From contig SCHM01000004.1 in assembly GCA_004123355.1 (NCBI GenBank), positions 682,001 to 746,000 on the forward strand: 64,000 nucleotides of DNA, given 5' to 3'. The notes under the pieces were generated by a model that saw only the letters and a list, made by a program, of their open reading frames with translations, was not told the DNA's origin and did no database searches. Shown one piece after another: positions 35,709 through 46,866 of this stretch (the first letter of the stretch is position 1; each line of letters opens with the position of its first letter). This DNA is from Amphirosellinia nigrospora (Eukaryota; Ascomycota; Sordariomycetes; Xylariales; Xylariaceae). Both the position numbers and the translations under genes were made by a program.

Positions 35709-37035
35709 CTAGGATAACTTGTCGATCAGGTCGAGACACGTTGATAGAGGTGGCTTGAAGTAAGAGACAATTCTGAGCAAACCGTCCGGGCGGATTGAGC
35801 ACCTGACATAGGTCTGAGCCCCCAATCCTGCTGCCAACGCCTCAGAACCACTATTTAGAATGTTAATATGTGTACGATGGAGGTTGGAGTGAAAGCTTAT
35901 AATAGTGTGGCCATAGTCTTGCTATAGGCTTTCATATACTTGCCTCTCTTATGAGATTTAAAGTATCTATCAAGGCCCAGAATGACCGTTCGGTCACTGC
36001 TCGAATAGTGTCGAACAGGGATGTAAGTCTTGACAACTAGGCAGTGCTCGCCGGGCTTGAATTCAACATTGTAGAGCATTCCTGCTGTACGGTGGCAGAC
36101 TTGGGTCAATGGCCGACTTCTACAGTTTTCGAAAAGGGCATTCCACAGACTGCGGAGATCTTCGAGCCCTTTCTGCAAGTTTGGGCTATGTACCCGACCA
36201 CTAAGCGTCAAGATATTCGCCACAGAGTTGAAACTAGTCCCCGGCAGCGGAAATAAATCTTGAGACGTGATTGTTGTGGGTCGATCAGATCAATGGCCAG
36301 CATCTCCTATTCAAGATCCGCGCTTGCTGTATCATTTGAGAAATCGGAGAAGATGGACAATGCGTTCAGATTATTTTCGCTGATGTAGGGGGCAGTTTGG
36401 ACGGTTTGCATGAGGACTTGTAAGTTGGATTCGTTGCGTGCTATCGCTCGAAACTTTGGAAAAAAGTACGCCTTTGCTATAATATTGGTGGTTGTAAGAT
36501 CGAAGGCATAGAATATGGACGTGTTGTGATTATGTGGGTTAACTGATTTACATCCGTTGTCTCTTCGACCATTGAAGAAATCTTGAAAATGGCGCAACCA
36601 TTCCACGCGTAGGTTTGGTAAAGCCTTGATCAACTGGATCTCAAAGGCCTCCTCAACAAGCAAGTTCAGGGGATCGAGTGAAGTGCCCGCTGTCAAGCCT
36701 ATTGGCTCGATCGAGTATCGTATTGTTGGCCTACCGTCATCCGTGCCCCAATCCTAGCTCAACTCAACAGGTAAGCCCTCATTTGTCATGAAGCTCTCCC
36801 AAGGTTGCGCATAGCCAAGTGTAGGAAAAACTCCAAGGTCCTGGGCTATAAGCTTCATGAAAAATGCCAAGTCTCGAATTTGGGGATCGTAAGAATAACC
36901 AGCATTGAATAAAAGAATGCCGAGGGCCTTTCCAACATGCTGGTACCACAGATGATGATGCACTGTTTCGGTATGAACGAAATCAGAGTCAATCTATTCT
37001 CTAGCTGAAAGTTCAGTCAAGTAAGTGCCTGGCAT
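35709..37035 (-). pseudogene. DMATS-type aromatic prenyltransferase pseudogene
   Basis: The family transfers a dimethylallyl group to indoles or other aromatic substrates in fungal secondary metabolism. Landmarks on the minus strand: HHHLWYQHVGKALGILLFNA, WESFMTNEGLPVELS then stop then DWG, RPTIRYSIEPIGL, AGTSLDPLN, LEWFHHF-like LRVEWLRHF, MLAIDLIDPQQSRLKIY, ANILTLSGRV, VKTYIPVRHYSSSDRT, and a tail GAQTYVRCSIRPDG ending at 35709. Three in-frame TAG codons interrupt it: after LSARE near the start, at the conserved Trp of ELSWDWG (TGG to TAG) and before MLAID. At least two frame changes are also needed (near 36270 and 35880). The Trp-to-TAG change is the G-to-A type that RIP makes. The gene is dead in this strain. 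Confidence 0.83.
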
Positions 37036-38313
37036 TTTGATTGTGTGGGCGTTGATCGTGTTCAATGAGGCTTACGTATGATTGACTAAATTCACGGAAT
37101 GGAAACAAATCCATGTTTCACTCGTCATATATTATATTCAACTTTGATCGGACCCCAAGAAAGATGTTGCGACTGTGTTGCCTTGCGTTGCCGGAGGATG
37201 CGAAGCGAAAGTGATGGCTTATTCGCTTCGCTTGTGTTTACTGTTGTACAGATGGATTTGGAGCGGCACTTTGCCTCGAGTCTCCCAAGCAGCGTGGCGC
37301 CGCATGTTAGCCAATCAATTCATTCTAAGATCTAATGCATAGTTCCTTTTGCAGCCCTCTAGGAGATGCAGGTCAAGTCAGGGTAGCACAGTACTCACTG
37401 ACTATTAGTCCTTTTAACGTCCGACACCATATTTTCGGCCACCCCTTTTTCCACGCCCCTACTCTTACTCCTTTTAACTTTAACTACGGCCTAGACCTTA
37501 ATTTTAAATCAAGTTTTTTGTTTTTTTCCTAGGGTGTTAAAATAGCTAGAAAAATCAAAATACAATATTAATAAGGCTATAGCCGCTATTAATAAAAGTA
37601 AAAACACATAGTCCAATAAATAAATAAATATCGAATTAAGCTTGAATTTAAAGTCCGCTACCATTAAAGACATTTTTAAATCTTTCAAAAAGCACAGCTT
37701 TATATAGGATAATAGAAGCGATTCTAGAGATTCTAAGGCACTTGACTACATTATTGTTAAACATGAAATGGCGGAGTGGGTGGCTGAAAATACGGTGCCA
37801 GACGTTACTTTATACATTGCGACTTAGTGATAACCTACTACAACGCTTGTTACACGGATCTCGCCTACGGCTTTAGTCCTCGGCAATTTGTACCCTTTTG
37901 AGATATATTGGCTATACAGGCTAACGGAGGTTCGTTGGGGTAGCCCGAAATCTATGTATATATAGGCTAGTCAGGTCCCGAGTCCTCTGGTAAGGAATCT
38001 AGAGAGCAAGAGGTCCTTTGACGCCATAGCCGAGTATTAGATTTGAAGGAATGAAGCTATTCCCAAGCCCTCAATCAGAGCCCTTGTAACAACGCTACTA
38101 ACATCGTTTTTATGAATTCGTGTTTCCCTCCAGGTTGCGACTCTGCCTCTCCCGAGCTTTCCATTCCCCTTTCCATCATCTTCATGTTTAAATTGGCACA
38201 TGACGACGGGATATTGGCCTAGCGGTATCTTGATGTTTATTTTTTTTTTCACTGTGGTGTTATACGCGAGTCCTAAGTATTCGAATTTCACGTTTCGCAA
38301 GTCGATTAACACA
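37036..38313. other. Divergent intergenic region with an AT-rich block
   Basis: Lies between the DMATS pseudogene (minus) and the P450 (plus). Bases 37490-37720 are strongly AT-rich with many TAA/TTA steps, compatible with an old RIP-damaged repeat fragment. No gene is supported. Confidence 0.45.
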
Positions 38314-40271
38314 ATGTTTGAGTTCATTGAGCAATGCTCCTCATCTCCTTGGCAGTCTCGGGTTGGAGGTACCGCTATGTCGGTATTAGTTGTATTGCTC
38401 ATATACCTCGTACGAATGCGGTACTACCATGGCCTCAATAAGATCCCAGGACCGTTCTTGGCCAGTCTTACCAGCCTCTGGAAATGGCATAGTGTTTGGA
38501 CAGAACAGATGCCATTTGTCAACACAGAACTTCATGAGAAATACGGACCTCTGGTGAGAATCGGTCCCAACCACGTTTCTGCCTCTAGCGAAGAATCCAT
38601 TCAGACTATCCATCGTTCTAGGTCGGGATTCACGAAGGTGCTTGACGTCGTGGAACTACTCTTTAGACACCTGCAATTCTTACGAGAGAATAGTCTGCTA
38701 TATACAGTATCCTACAGCCAAGGTTTGAAGGATCAGATCTACACAACGTCTTTTCAACCCAAGACAAGATGCAGAGTATCATGCAGCCCTTAAACGGACC
38801 ATGGGCATGCTGTATACTACAACGGCTGTGTCGGGGCTTGAATGTCATCTTGACGACTGCGCCACCCTTTTATATTTAAGATGAACTCGATACTTGGCCT
38901 AGAGAAATGTTCACAAGTAGATATTGCAGCGTGGCTCCAATACTATACGTTCGACTCGCTCGGGTCAATCAATTTCTCGCAAAAACTAGGTTTTCTTGAA
39001 ACCGGCTCAGTTGTCGATGGGATATGCCACCTGGATCATGAACAGATGATGCATTTCGCAGTGGTATGAAAATCCGCCTCGACTCCACGCGCGACATCTA
39101 TTACCCCTACATGCTAACGTCTATACTTAGTGGGGGCAAATATTCACGGTAGAACGGGCTTGGGCCAAGTTAAAAGCTATTCTCACAGGGCAAGACAGGA
39201 GAATCCGCTCTTCAATGTGAGTGGCTCATCGCACTCTTCAGCATGAAATTAGAGTAGCAAGCAACTCATACCAAGCGGCAGTTCGCTCTCCGGCTCGTTC
39301 AAGGTCGTCTAAAGAGCCCGACCGATGCTACTGACATGCTGAACCTGTTTCTGGATTTGCATAAATCTTCCACCAAGAAGTTCACTATCAGAGATGTTAT
39401 CGCAGCAGCAGACATAAACGTATCAGTAGTCGTCATCTTCCTACCCCCAACGCCTGACTCTGTTGCTCTTTTAAACTTATAGTATGCGCCAGGGTCACCG
39501 CTCACGACGTTGTCGCGATTACGCCGCGCGTAGTGGTTTATTACCTCGCTAAAGACTTATCGGCGCGACAGAAGCTATACGAGGAAATTTCGAACGCCAC
39601 CAAAGAAGGAAAGCTTTCTACGCCTGCTAAGTATTCGGATATCACACCATTACGATATGTGTAAGCAGACATCGATAATTTGGTCCTTTCCATCATCTTG
39701 CTGATTTTTTCCTTTCCATTTTGTTGAAAATCTGATGATGGGAAGTACTTGACGTATGATACTTTAGAATGGCTGTCACAAACGAAGCACTTCGAATCCA
39801 CCCGAGCACTGGTCTAATTCTAGAACGCTGTAAACCAAAATGTGGCGTTATTTTGTATGGGAAATACATTCCCGAAAACACCATCATCGGTGTGAACTGC
39901 TGGGTCGTCAATCGAGACAAGGGCATTTTCGGCGACGACGCCCACAGCTTCCGGCCCGAGAGGTGGACTGATAGGGACCTAAAGGATGTGGCACGGATGA
40001 AAAAAACATGTTTACGGTACGCATACACCTATCTGTATTCACATTCCAAAAACAACCCGGTAGTAACACCGCTGACAATCATGCAGTTAGGAGCTGGGGC
40101 AAGGAATTGCATCGGAAAGAACTTGGCCATGATGCAACTCACCAAGATCATTGTAGAGCTCTACAGAAAATTCAAATCATACTCGCCAACCCAGATAAGA
40201 CGTGGCAAGTCTCTAGTGGATGGCTAACCAGACAAACAGATATGGATGGAATATTGACGAAGCGGGATTAA
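38314..40271 (+). CDS. Cytochrome P450 monooxygenase, several apparent frameshifts
   Basis: Membrane-anchored haem-thiolate monooxygenase. The ATG at 38314 precedes an anchor (SVLVVLLIYLVRMRYY) and the proline-rich KIPGPFLASL. Further landmarks: EKYGPLVRIGPNHVS, QPRFEGSDLHNVFSTQDK, EYHAALKRTMGMLY, YYTFDSLGSINFS, and VVYYLAKDLSARQKLYEEI. The ExxR block is NEALRIHP, then GKYIPENTIIGVNCWVVNRD and FRPERWTD. The haem loop reads LGAGARNCIGKNLA with the Cys ligand; the usual Phe is Leu. The end is NPDKTWQVSSGWLTR at 40271. About six introns interrupt it. Frame changes are needed near 38715, 38775, 38875, 40002 and 40170, each one missing base in short runs. Its place between DMATS and MFS genes suggests a tailoring oxidase. 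Confidence 0.85.
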
Positions 40272-40321
40272 CATGCATTCTTCCTGCATGCTAGGGAGGC
40301 GTCAACGACTACACATGGGAT

Positions 40322-40356
40322 GTCTATCCTATCTATCCTATCTATCATATCTATCC
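40322..40356. repeat. Short TATC-type tandem repeat
   Basis: About four copies of a CTATCCTAT-like 9-mer, just downstream of the P450 stop. Confidence 0.7.
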
Positions 40357-40740
40357 CTTCGACCGTCATTCGTTTCTGCAGCTTTCCCGAATGAGTGAAC
40401 TCACAGTCCAGGGGACAGGTATTATGATTAGCTACATCTATTAACATCCGTATAACATCACACTTAATATCCCCGTCTCTACTCAATCCTTCAACTCTCG
40501 ATGCTCTCCCTTGTTAACTTGCAGCTACGCGAACTATACATCCACATTCAGCCTAGCACTATGCATAATAAAGCCTCCTCTCCTGAGTATGTCTCAACGC
40601 CACTGTAGCCTGATAACGAATCGCATCAGCTGATAGAGGAGCAGGCTGCGTACGGGATGTATGTAGGCCACCGAACAGTGGCCAGCTCCGCGGAGGGCGG
40701 AGGAACGCAGGTTTCCTATACTTCGGTACTACGCCGCAAA
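40357..40740. other. Intergenic region after the P450 gene
   Basis: About 380 bp past the P450 gene, up to the target duplication of the MITE. No gene or repeat is seen. Confidence 0.4.
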
Positions 40741-40748
40741 ACCTGCAT

Positions 40749-41051
40749 TAGGGTTTGGACTTTTTATCCAAAACCCAATAACCCACCATCCATAAAAACC
40801 CAAGTAAGGTGCTAAGGGTTTTTTTACCCATGGGTATTATAAAACCCATGGGGTAAAAAAAACCCTATAAAATTAACATTTTTTAAAAACAAATATTAAG
40901 CAAAGAGAACACTAATTTTTGAATTTTAAATTAGTACAAAAGATTGGTATATTTTTTTGGTGGTAAATTTTGTATGTACAGGTTTTTTTGTCGTGGGTAT
41001 ACCCATCCAAAAAACCCATGGGTTTTCTTGGGTACCCATTTCCCAACCCTA
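40749..41051. mobile_element. hAT-like MITE, 303 bp, with 8-bp target duplication
   Basis: The ends are TAGGGTTTGG on the left and CCCAACCCTA on the right, imperfect terminal inverted repeats. Flanking 8-mers are ACCTGCAT (40741-40748) and GCCTGCAT (41052-41059), a duplication with one A/G difference; 8 bp is the hAT size. No transposase is encoded. Inside, near 40828-40876, is a long near-perfect palindrome (AGGGTTTTTTTACCCATGGG with its complement), and several ACCCATGGG motifs recur. Confidence 0.75.
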
Positions 41052-41059
41052 GCCTGCAT

Positions 41060-41840
41060 GAGCAATAGGCTGCCTGAATCACGCTATACGTGCAAGTTAG
41101 CACGATTCTCGACGCAGGCCATGCTCAGAGACAAAGTTGTGGGAATCGAGTGTGCAATATTGTCTGAGACATCAAACAAGGGCGTCAGAAAGCCACATCA
41201 ATGGAATCTCTGTACTTCGGCGTTCTAATCTCGCGCAGGATACCGGCCCGATGTCGCATTCTGAGACCTGGGAGTATGAAAATTCAACTAACTTTGCTGT
41301 GTTCTAGACCGCCATCTCCCGCATGCTCCTTATATTATCCTTGCAACAGTGACAACCCCCCTGTAATTGTATAAGCAGGCGACAAGCCTCCTCAATACCT
41401 ACATCAACATGCAGCCTTCCTACATATAGGTCTCCAGGATAATAATCGTGTGGCGCGGCGCTAGGGCTTATACTGACAGGGAACTTTTGGTAGGAATTTT
41501 GCTATGTCTAGGTACTTATCGACCAGGGGCTGTTGAGGGGCAAAAATACTTCGAGACTGATCAACAGCTATGTTTCCTACTTGAATTCATATGTATAACA
41601 GCCTTGTGAGTAGCATCTAGTTTCAGCACGGCGCTACACAATTATCATCCTGGGGACCTGTAGTTGGGGTTGGGTAAATGCCGACTCCACTTGGTATCCC
41701 AGAAGGTATTTCAGCTCTGGGTAATGTGGAGCGGGTCTCGACAGCCTTGCTTGCCTGGCGCGGTACCTGGTGGGATCCGGCTTTTACGGGGAGTAGGATT
41801 TGACCCGCGGTTACGGATCCTCCCGGGCAAGCGGATTGGC
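41060..41840. other. Intergenic region between the MITE and the retroelement fragment
   Basis: About 780 bp. ORFs on both strands at 41623-41928 overlap each other and resemble no known domain. Nothing is supported. Confidence 0.4.
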
Positions 41841-42110
41841 AGGCACGAATAAGCATGCGGTGTATTGGCGCCCAGCCTTCGACTCCTATATGCAGGACGG
41901 GGGAGACGGGGAACCATCTTAGTGTCACGGATAAGTGGGTCTATGGTGAGGGCTAGCCGATGATGCCCGTCGCCCGGTTCCGGGTAGCTGGACTGTCAGA
42001 CCTTGCCTTGATATTACTTTTGTGGTATTTGACGTTGATCAATTAACTCTCTGGACTAGGGCTCGCCCTAACTATAGTCCGAATGATTGTGATGGATACA
42101 ACACAGGTAG
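41841..42110 (+). mobile_element. 3' end of an LTR retroelement (purine tract plus LTR)
   Basis: A purine-rich tract (GGACGGGGGAGACGGGGAA, near 41894-41912) lies just before TGTCACGGATAAGTGGG at 41923, the expected layout of a polypurine tract and 3' LTR. The LTR-like sequence runs to about 42095 and shares two blocks with the minus-strand fragment at 18570-18641. No retrotransposon ORF is left next to it. The exact left and right borders are uncertain. Confidence 0.5.
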
Positions 42111-42552
42111 AAGATACCTACTTATGATTGGTCTAGCAATGCCAAGACTCTCCCGAGGTTCAATACTGGTAGCGACCCCTACTTGCTAGATCTAAAATCG
42201 ACTCCCAGCTCTGAACCCGGGCTGCGCACCCTAGAGCTGGGCACTTTGATAGTATTTTCCCAATTCACGAGTGAGTAACTCGAGGGTAATAATAGGTCCG
42301 GAGTTACTCAGAGTTATTCGGGCCAAAACTTTGAGTAGCTCCGTGAATAACTCCCATCTTTAGATCTTGTTTCAAGATTAAAAGACCCAAAAACTATAGT
42401 TTCTGTCAGGACATCTGGTATAGGGTAGGTAAGACTCTTGTTATTGCGCAAGGGATCTATCTATTTCTCCTGATGACTAGTCTCCATCTATATACACATA
42501 TGTCCTTTGTCTATAGGCTTCACCGTGACTACTCACATCGTGACAGTTTCAG
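42111..42552. other. Intergenic region downstream of the MFS gene
   Basis: About 440 bp up to the 3' end of the minus-strand transporter gene. GAGTTACTC-like short repeats recur at 42270-42350. No gene is supported. Confidence 0.4.
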
Positions 42553-44370
42553 TCATTGACCTGGATGTTCAAAGCCCTGTCTGCCGACATCGTCCTTCTC
42601 TAGCGAAAGGTCTTTTATAAACAGCGAAGCAAAAAAGCCGACCCCTGATACTGCTGTGAGGATGTACCATACAGCCCTGAATGCATGCAGGTATGTGCCA
42701 ATAACTGCTTCCAATATATGAGGCGGAAGGTCCAACGTTCTCAGGATGGGGAGGAACGCGATGGCCCGGCTTGAATCTTGGAGCTCGGACAGCTGATCTG
42801 GCAAGGGACCGAGCCGGGCCAGATTCGTTTCAAAGACGGAGCTGAAGGCAGTGGAGCCGGCAGCGAGCCCGATCAATGCACCGAAGAGGCGGAAGACGAC
42901 CAACATGCCGACCGCGAGGCCTGTATCGTCAATATGCTGTACGCTGGCTTGCATCGGAACCTGAGTTCCTGTGAAGACAATGCCAATGCCTGTACCAAGC
43001 AGCGCCTCAAATAAATATGTCTCGACTCGCGGGGTAGACCGTCCTAGCAGGGACCATAGCCCGCTGAAAACGGCCATTAGCGCCCACCCTAGCCAAAGGA
43101 AAAGGCGATATTGTCTTGTCACCTCAATGCCAATGAGGACGAGAAAACTGGAGACGACGACCAAGGCAGAGAGCACCAGCATCGTCTTCGCTGCGTCTAG
43201 TGCTTCTTCAAGTAAAGTAGCCTGAAAGAATAGGGGTATGTATAACAAACCGGTGTACAGCACGAGGCCATGGAGGAATGATGTGATGAGAGAAGCAACA
43301 CTGGTGGCATTGGAGAAGAGCCGATATGGCAGGATGGGGTTAGCTGGTTTCTTCTCGTAGACGGCAAATATGATAAGCAAAATGAGACCGATGACTAGAG
43401 GGACAAGCGTCCTCCATGAAACCCACGGGTACAGCGCGTTGCCCCAACTGATGGGTAATGCCGTGGCCGTGGCACCGAGGGAGAATAAAACAATGCCGTT
43501 CCAGTCTAACCTGCGGACCTTTTCACCCAGTGGTATATCGATGGGCCGGAGGTGGAGAAAAAGAAAGCAGAGAACAAAGGAGACTCCCACGATTGGCAAG
43601 TTTATATAGCCATCCACCTCCAGTTGAACTCGCTGAACACGGCGCCTAGGATTGGTCCTGCTATGCTCCCCGTGGTGATGGCTAGAGCGATGAAGGATAG
43701 ATACGCCGGGCGCTCCTTGAGAGTGGTGATGTCGGTGAGAATAATTTCTTCCAGCACATCAAGTCCACCGGCCCCAGTACCTTGGATGAGGCGACCGATG
43801 ATCAAGACGATCATATTATTGGCGGTAGCGAAGATCAGACTCCCGACAGCGAAAAGAATCATGCAGGTATAGAGAGGATGCTTGCGACCGAACACGTCGG
43901 ACACGCTGACATAGATTGGCTGGGTCACTGTAACGCCGAGGATGAAGGAGGTGCTGGCCCAGAAAGACTGGAGGGTGGTGCCGTGAAGATCATCGGTGAT
44001 GGTCTGAGAGATTGTCAATGCCAATTACATGGGTGGAACGGAGGTTTTCGATCAAGCCTTTTCAGACGACTCTATACCTACGTACCGGTAAAGCTATGGC
44101 GAGAGACGTCGCGTCCCACGACGTGATCAGTGCCATAAGCCAAATAGCAAAGACAGACATGTAGAATGCCAAGGGCTTCTTGGGAGTCTGAATCGGCTCA
44201 GAAGATCCGGACGACCGCATCCCAGGAGTCGCCTGGCCCTCAACATAGGGGGTATTGGAGGGACCAGTGGAGTGCGCGGTTGATGCCAAAGCCTTTTGAT
44301 CATTATGGATGCTTGCAGATGCATCGGCGTTTTTTGCATCATTATGGATAGTATTGCCATGCTTCTCCAT
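42553..44370 (-). CDS. MFS exporter, DHA2 (14-span) type
   Basis: Drug:H+ antiporter-like transporter, plasma membrane, probably exporting the cluster product. Exon 1 is 44370-44086 and exon 2 is 44003-42553; the 82-bp intron joins AIALP to TITDDLHGT, the usual start of span 1. A polar N-terminal tail of about 70 residues precedes it. Family motifs: FILGVTVTQPIYVSVSDVFG with GRKHP (motif A), LIIGRLIQGTGAGGL, TGSIAGPILGAVFSEFNWRW and INLPIVGVSFVLCF. About six more spans then follow to a charged C-terminus. One frame change is needed near 43617 (WRWM|GYINLPIV, one G missing). Length is about 580 residues, normal for DHA2. It lies in the same direction as the oxoamine synthase gene. Confidence 0.92.
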
Positions 44371-45339
44371 GGTTAAATTTTAAGCAGCGCTCATACAGTG
44401 AGACTTGAAGGGCGGTCGGAGTTGAGAATAGCTGGACACTCGCCGATTGTTGTGTTGGATTGCTGGGGATCTTGCAGATATCGCATCTGTAAATGTTTGT
44501 CTCGGTGTCCAAGGTATCTCGGGATTACCGATCATTGGGCGGCACAGAATCGCCACAACTGCTGTAAGTCATAGCCGAATAGTCATTCTTTATGACGCAG
44601 AGCGGAAAGCTTGGTACCGAGGCCTGGGATGTTGTGTGCAACCTGAAAAGCCCCCGGACATAGAATGCAAGCGACGACGCCACACACTAACTAACATCAC
44701 CCTGATACATGCTGACAGCATCGCTGCAGCGTAATCTCGATCCTCCGAAGGATGAGACCGCTTGCAATACAGTAATTCGCTGCCATGTTCGCTCTTCCTT
44801 CTTGTAGGCTAGGTAGTTAGACACCTGGGTCAGGGTTTCACTCTATCACACGATGTATTGCGTGAATTACATACAAGATGACAAAGAAAATAATCAGCCC
44901 ACTTACTTGTCCGGATTATAGTGCAATTCAAATGTTACAAGATGTTAACTTATGTTTTGTTATCAAAATCAGTTCTTTAGCTTCTAGTCAATTAATCGCA
45001 AGCTTAAATATCACTGTTTGACCTTGAAAAATACAAGAAGCTATTGGTTTAAAGTTCATTTTAAGTCTATTTAGATGAGAATTATGTGGTAACCCTTCGA
45101 GACTCGGTGACATCTACCCATGAGTAATCAGACCCCGTTGTCCGAATTTACCAACTACTTGCACTAAAATGAAAGGGAGAACGAAAGAAAAACAGTACAT
45201 CTGGAGTTTTGGGAGGTGAGGTAAAGCAATGATCACAGTAGTACTATAGTCAGACAGAAACGACGAAGTGCTTGCCCAGAGATGAGAACGAGCATGACAA
45301 CCCAAATAAATCAATCGCGGTAAGCTACAACGGTCGCTG
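44371..45339. other. Intergenic region with no supported gene
   Basis: Promoter of the MFS gene and 3' end of the oxoamine synthase gene. The 95-codon plus-strand ORF at 44447 has no recognisable domain. Confidence 0.45.
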
Positions 45340-46866
45340 CTAGTTGACCATCTGCATTGAGTAGATCTGCCGCGCTGCTTCCGGTAGCGCGTGCTTCACG
45401 GCGCCTTGTTCGATATCCAACATCTCAGTTGCCCAGTCGAGAATAGTCGACACGAGTTTGTCGATTTGTTCCAACGTGTTGTGGGCGTGGAACATCAATC
45501 GCATCCTGCTCTTCCCCTTGGGGACTATTGGGAATTGCACGGGATAGGCATTCATGTTGTTCAGGGTCAGCTGCCAGAACAGGAATAACTCGTGCCCAGG
45601 GCGTGTTAGTAGCGGGACTATATGCGAGTGATACTGCTTCTGCTCCCAGTCACTGTCAAGGAGCGGAATTGAAAGAAGCCCTTCTTCATTGGCCTGGTCC
45701 CAGACTGGGCTGCTGGTCAACTTCGTAAAAAAGTGTTTCACGTTGCGCTGAACTCGGTCTTGAGCCTTGGGTAGGGTAAAAGGTTAGCACGGGTTTACGA
45801 TGACTGTTCGGATATCACTCAGAATGAGAGACTCACCTCCTTTGTCTGACCAGTGATCATTAGCTGATACCCGGCGCGGATGCACGCTACCATGACGAAG
45901 GATGGGGCGGTGCTGAAAGTCACGGACCGGGCAAAGTTCAACATCATATAGCGGATCGTTTTGTTGCACAAAACAATACCTAAATCGAAATCGTTAGTTT
46001 AGGATTTTCAAAACGTCGATGAGCATGGTGCATAATTACCACCCATGGAACCGAGCGCCTTGCCTGCCACGTGGACTCGGATGGCAATCTCCCTTCTCAA
46101 GTCCCAGCTCGGACACCAGTCCTCTGCCTCTATCGCCAATGGTGCCGATACTATGGGCCTCGTCTACAACAAATTGGGCGTTGCCCAGAGGAAACTCCTC
46201 CTTCGCGACGTTAACACACTCCTGGAGATTGCAGATATCGCCGTCCATGCTGTAGACGGACTCAAGGCAGATGAGGACGGACCGCGCCCCAGATACGAAC
46301 TCTGACTTTTTGTCTTTTAGAGTCATTAAAACATCCCGGAGGGACTCTGGGTCGTTGTGGCGGAATGGCAGCTTATATTCGGCTAAGCTGAGGTGAAACC
46401 CTTCATGACTACTAGCGTGGACTAGCTCGTCGTAGATAATAGCGTCGCCGGGCTGGGGGACGCCAGAGAGAACACTCACGTTAGCTGTGAAGCCTGAAAG
46501 CGTGATGTAGGCTCCCTCGGCTCCGTGGAAGTCGGCAATCTCCTGTTCAACCTGGTTGATGTACTCATAGTTCCCGTACATGGGCCGGGAGCCGCTCGCA
46601 CTTAGATCGAAGTCAGGGTGCTTTGCGAGTTCAACCAAGAAAGCCTCACGCGCGCGACCGGAGCGCGACATGGACAGTGAATCGCAGGTGGTAAAGTCGG
46701 CCACACTTCTGTCCCACCTCGGCTTGAGGCCTATGAGGGAATGGGTCTGTCGACGAGTGTCCAGCACCTTCTCCAGATTGCGGAAGAAGGCAGGCTGGTT
46801 CTTCATCGACGGTGCTTGGAGACGATCATCCTCCGCAAGCGCCTTTACAAGTAAATCGGCATACAT
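45340..46866 (-). CDS. Alpha-oxoamine synthase (PLP class II aminotransferase fold)
   Basis: PLP enzyme of the family of serine palmitoyltransferase, 8-amino-7-oxononanoate synthase and 5-aminolevulinate synthase. Members join an acyl thioester to an amino acid with loss of CO2. Exons: 46866-46040, 45979-45837 and 45765-45340, about 465 residues. Landmarks: FTTCDSLSMS, GSRPMYGNYEYINQVEQEIA, GAEGAYITLSGFTANVSVLS, DELVHASSHEG, LICLESVYSMDGDICNL, and VVDEAHSIGTIGDRGRGL. The PLP-lysine block is HVAGKALGSMGG, then SVTFSTAPSFV and PIVPKGKSRMRLMFHAHNT. One frame change near 46090 is needed. Next to a reducing PKS with no release domain, it is the likely chain-release enzyme, as in fumonisin and sphingofungin pathways. 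Confidence 0.88.

Noticed and set aside
41623-41928. Overlapping ORFs on both strands
   Set aside because: They lie in probable retroelement remnant DNA and code for nothing recognisable.
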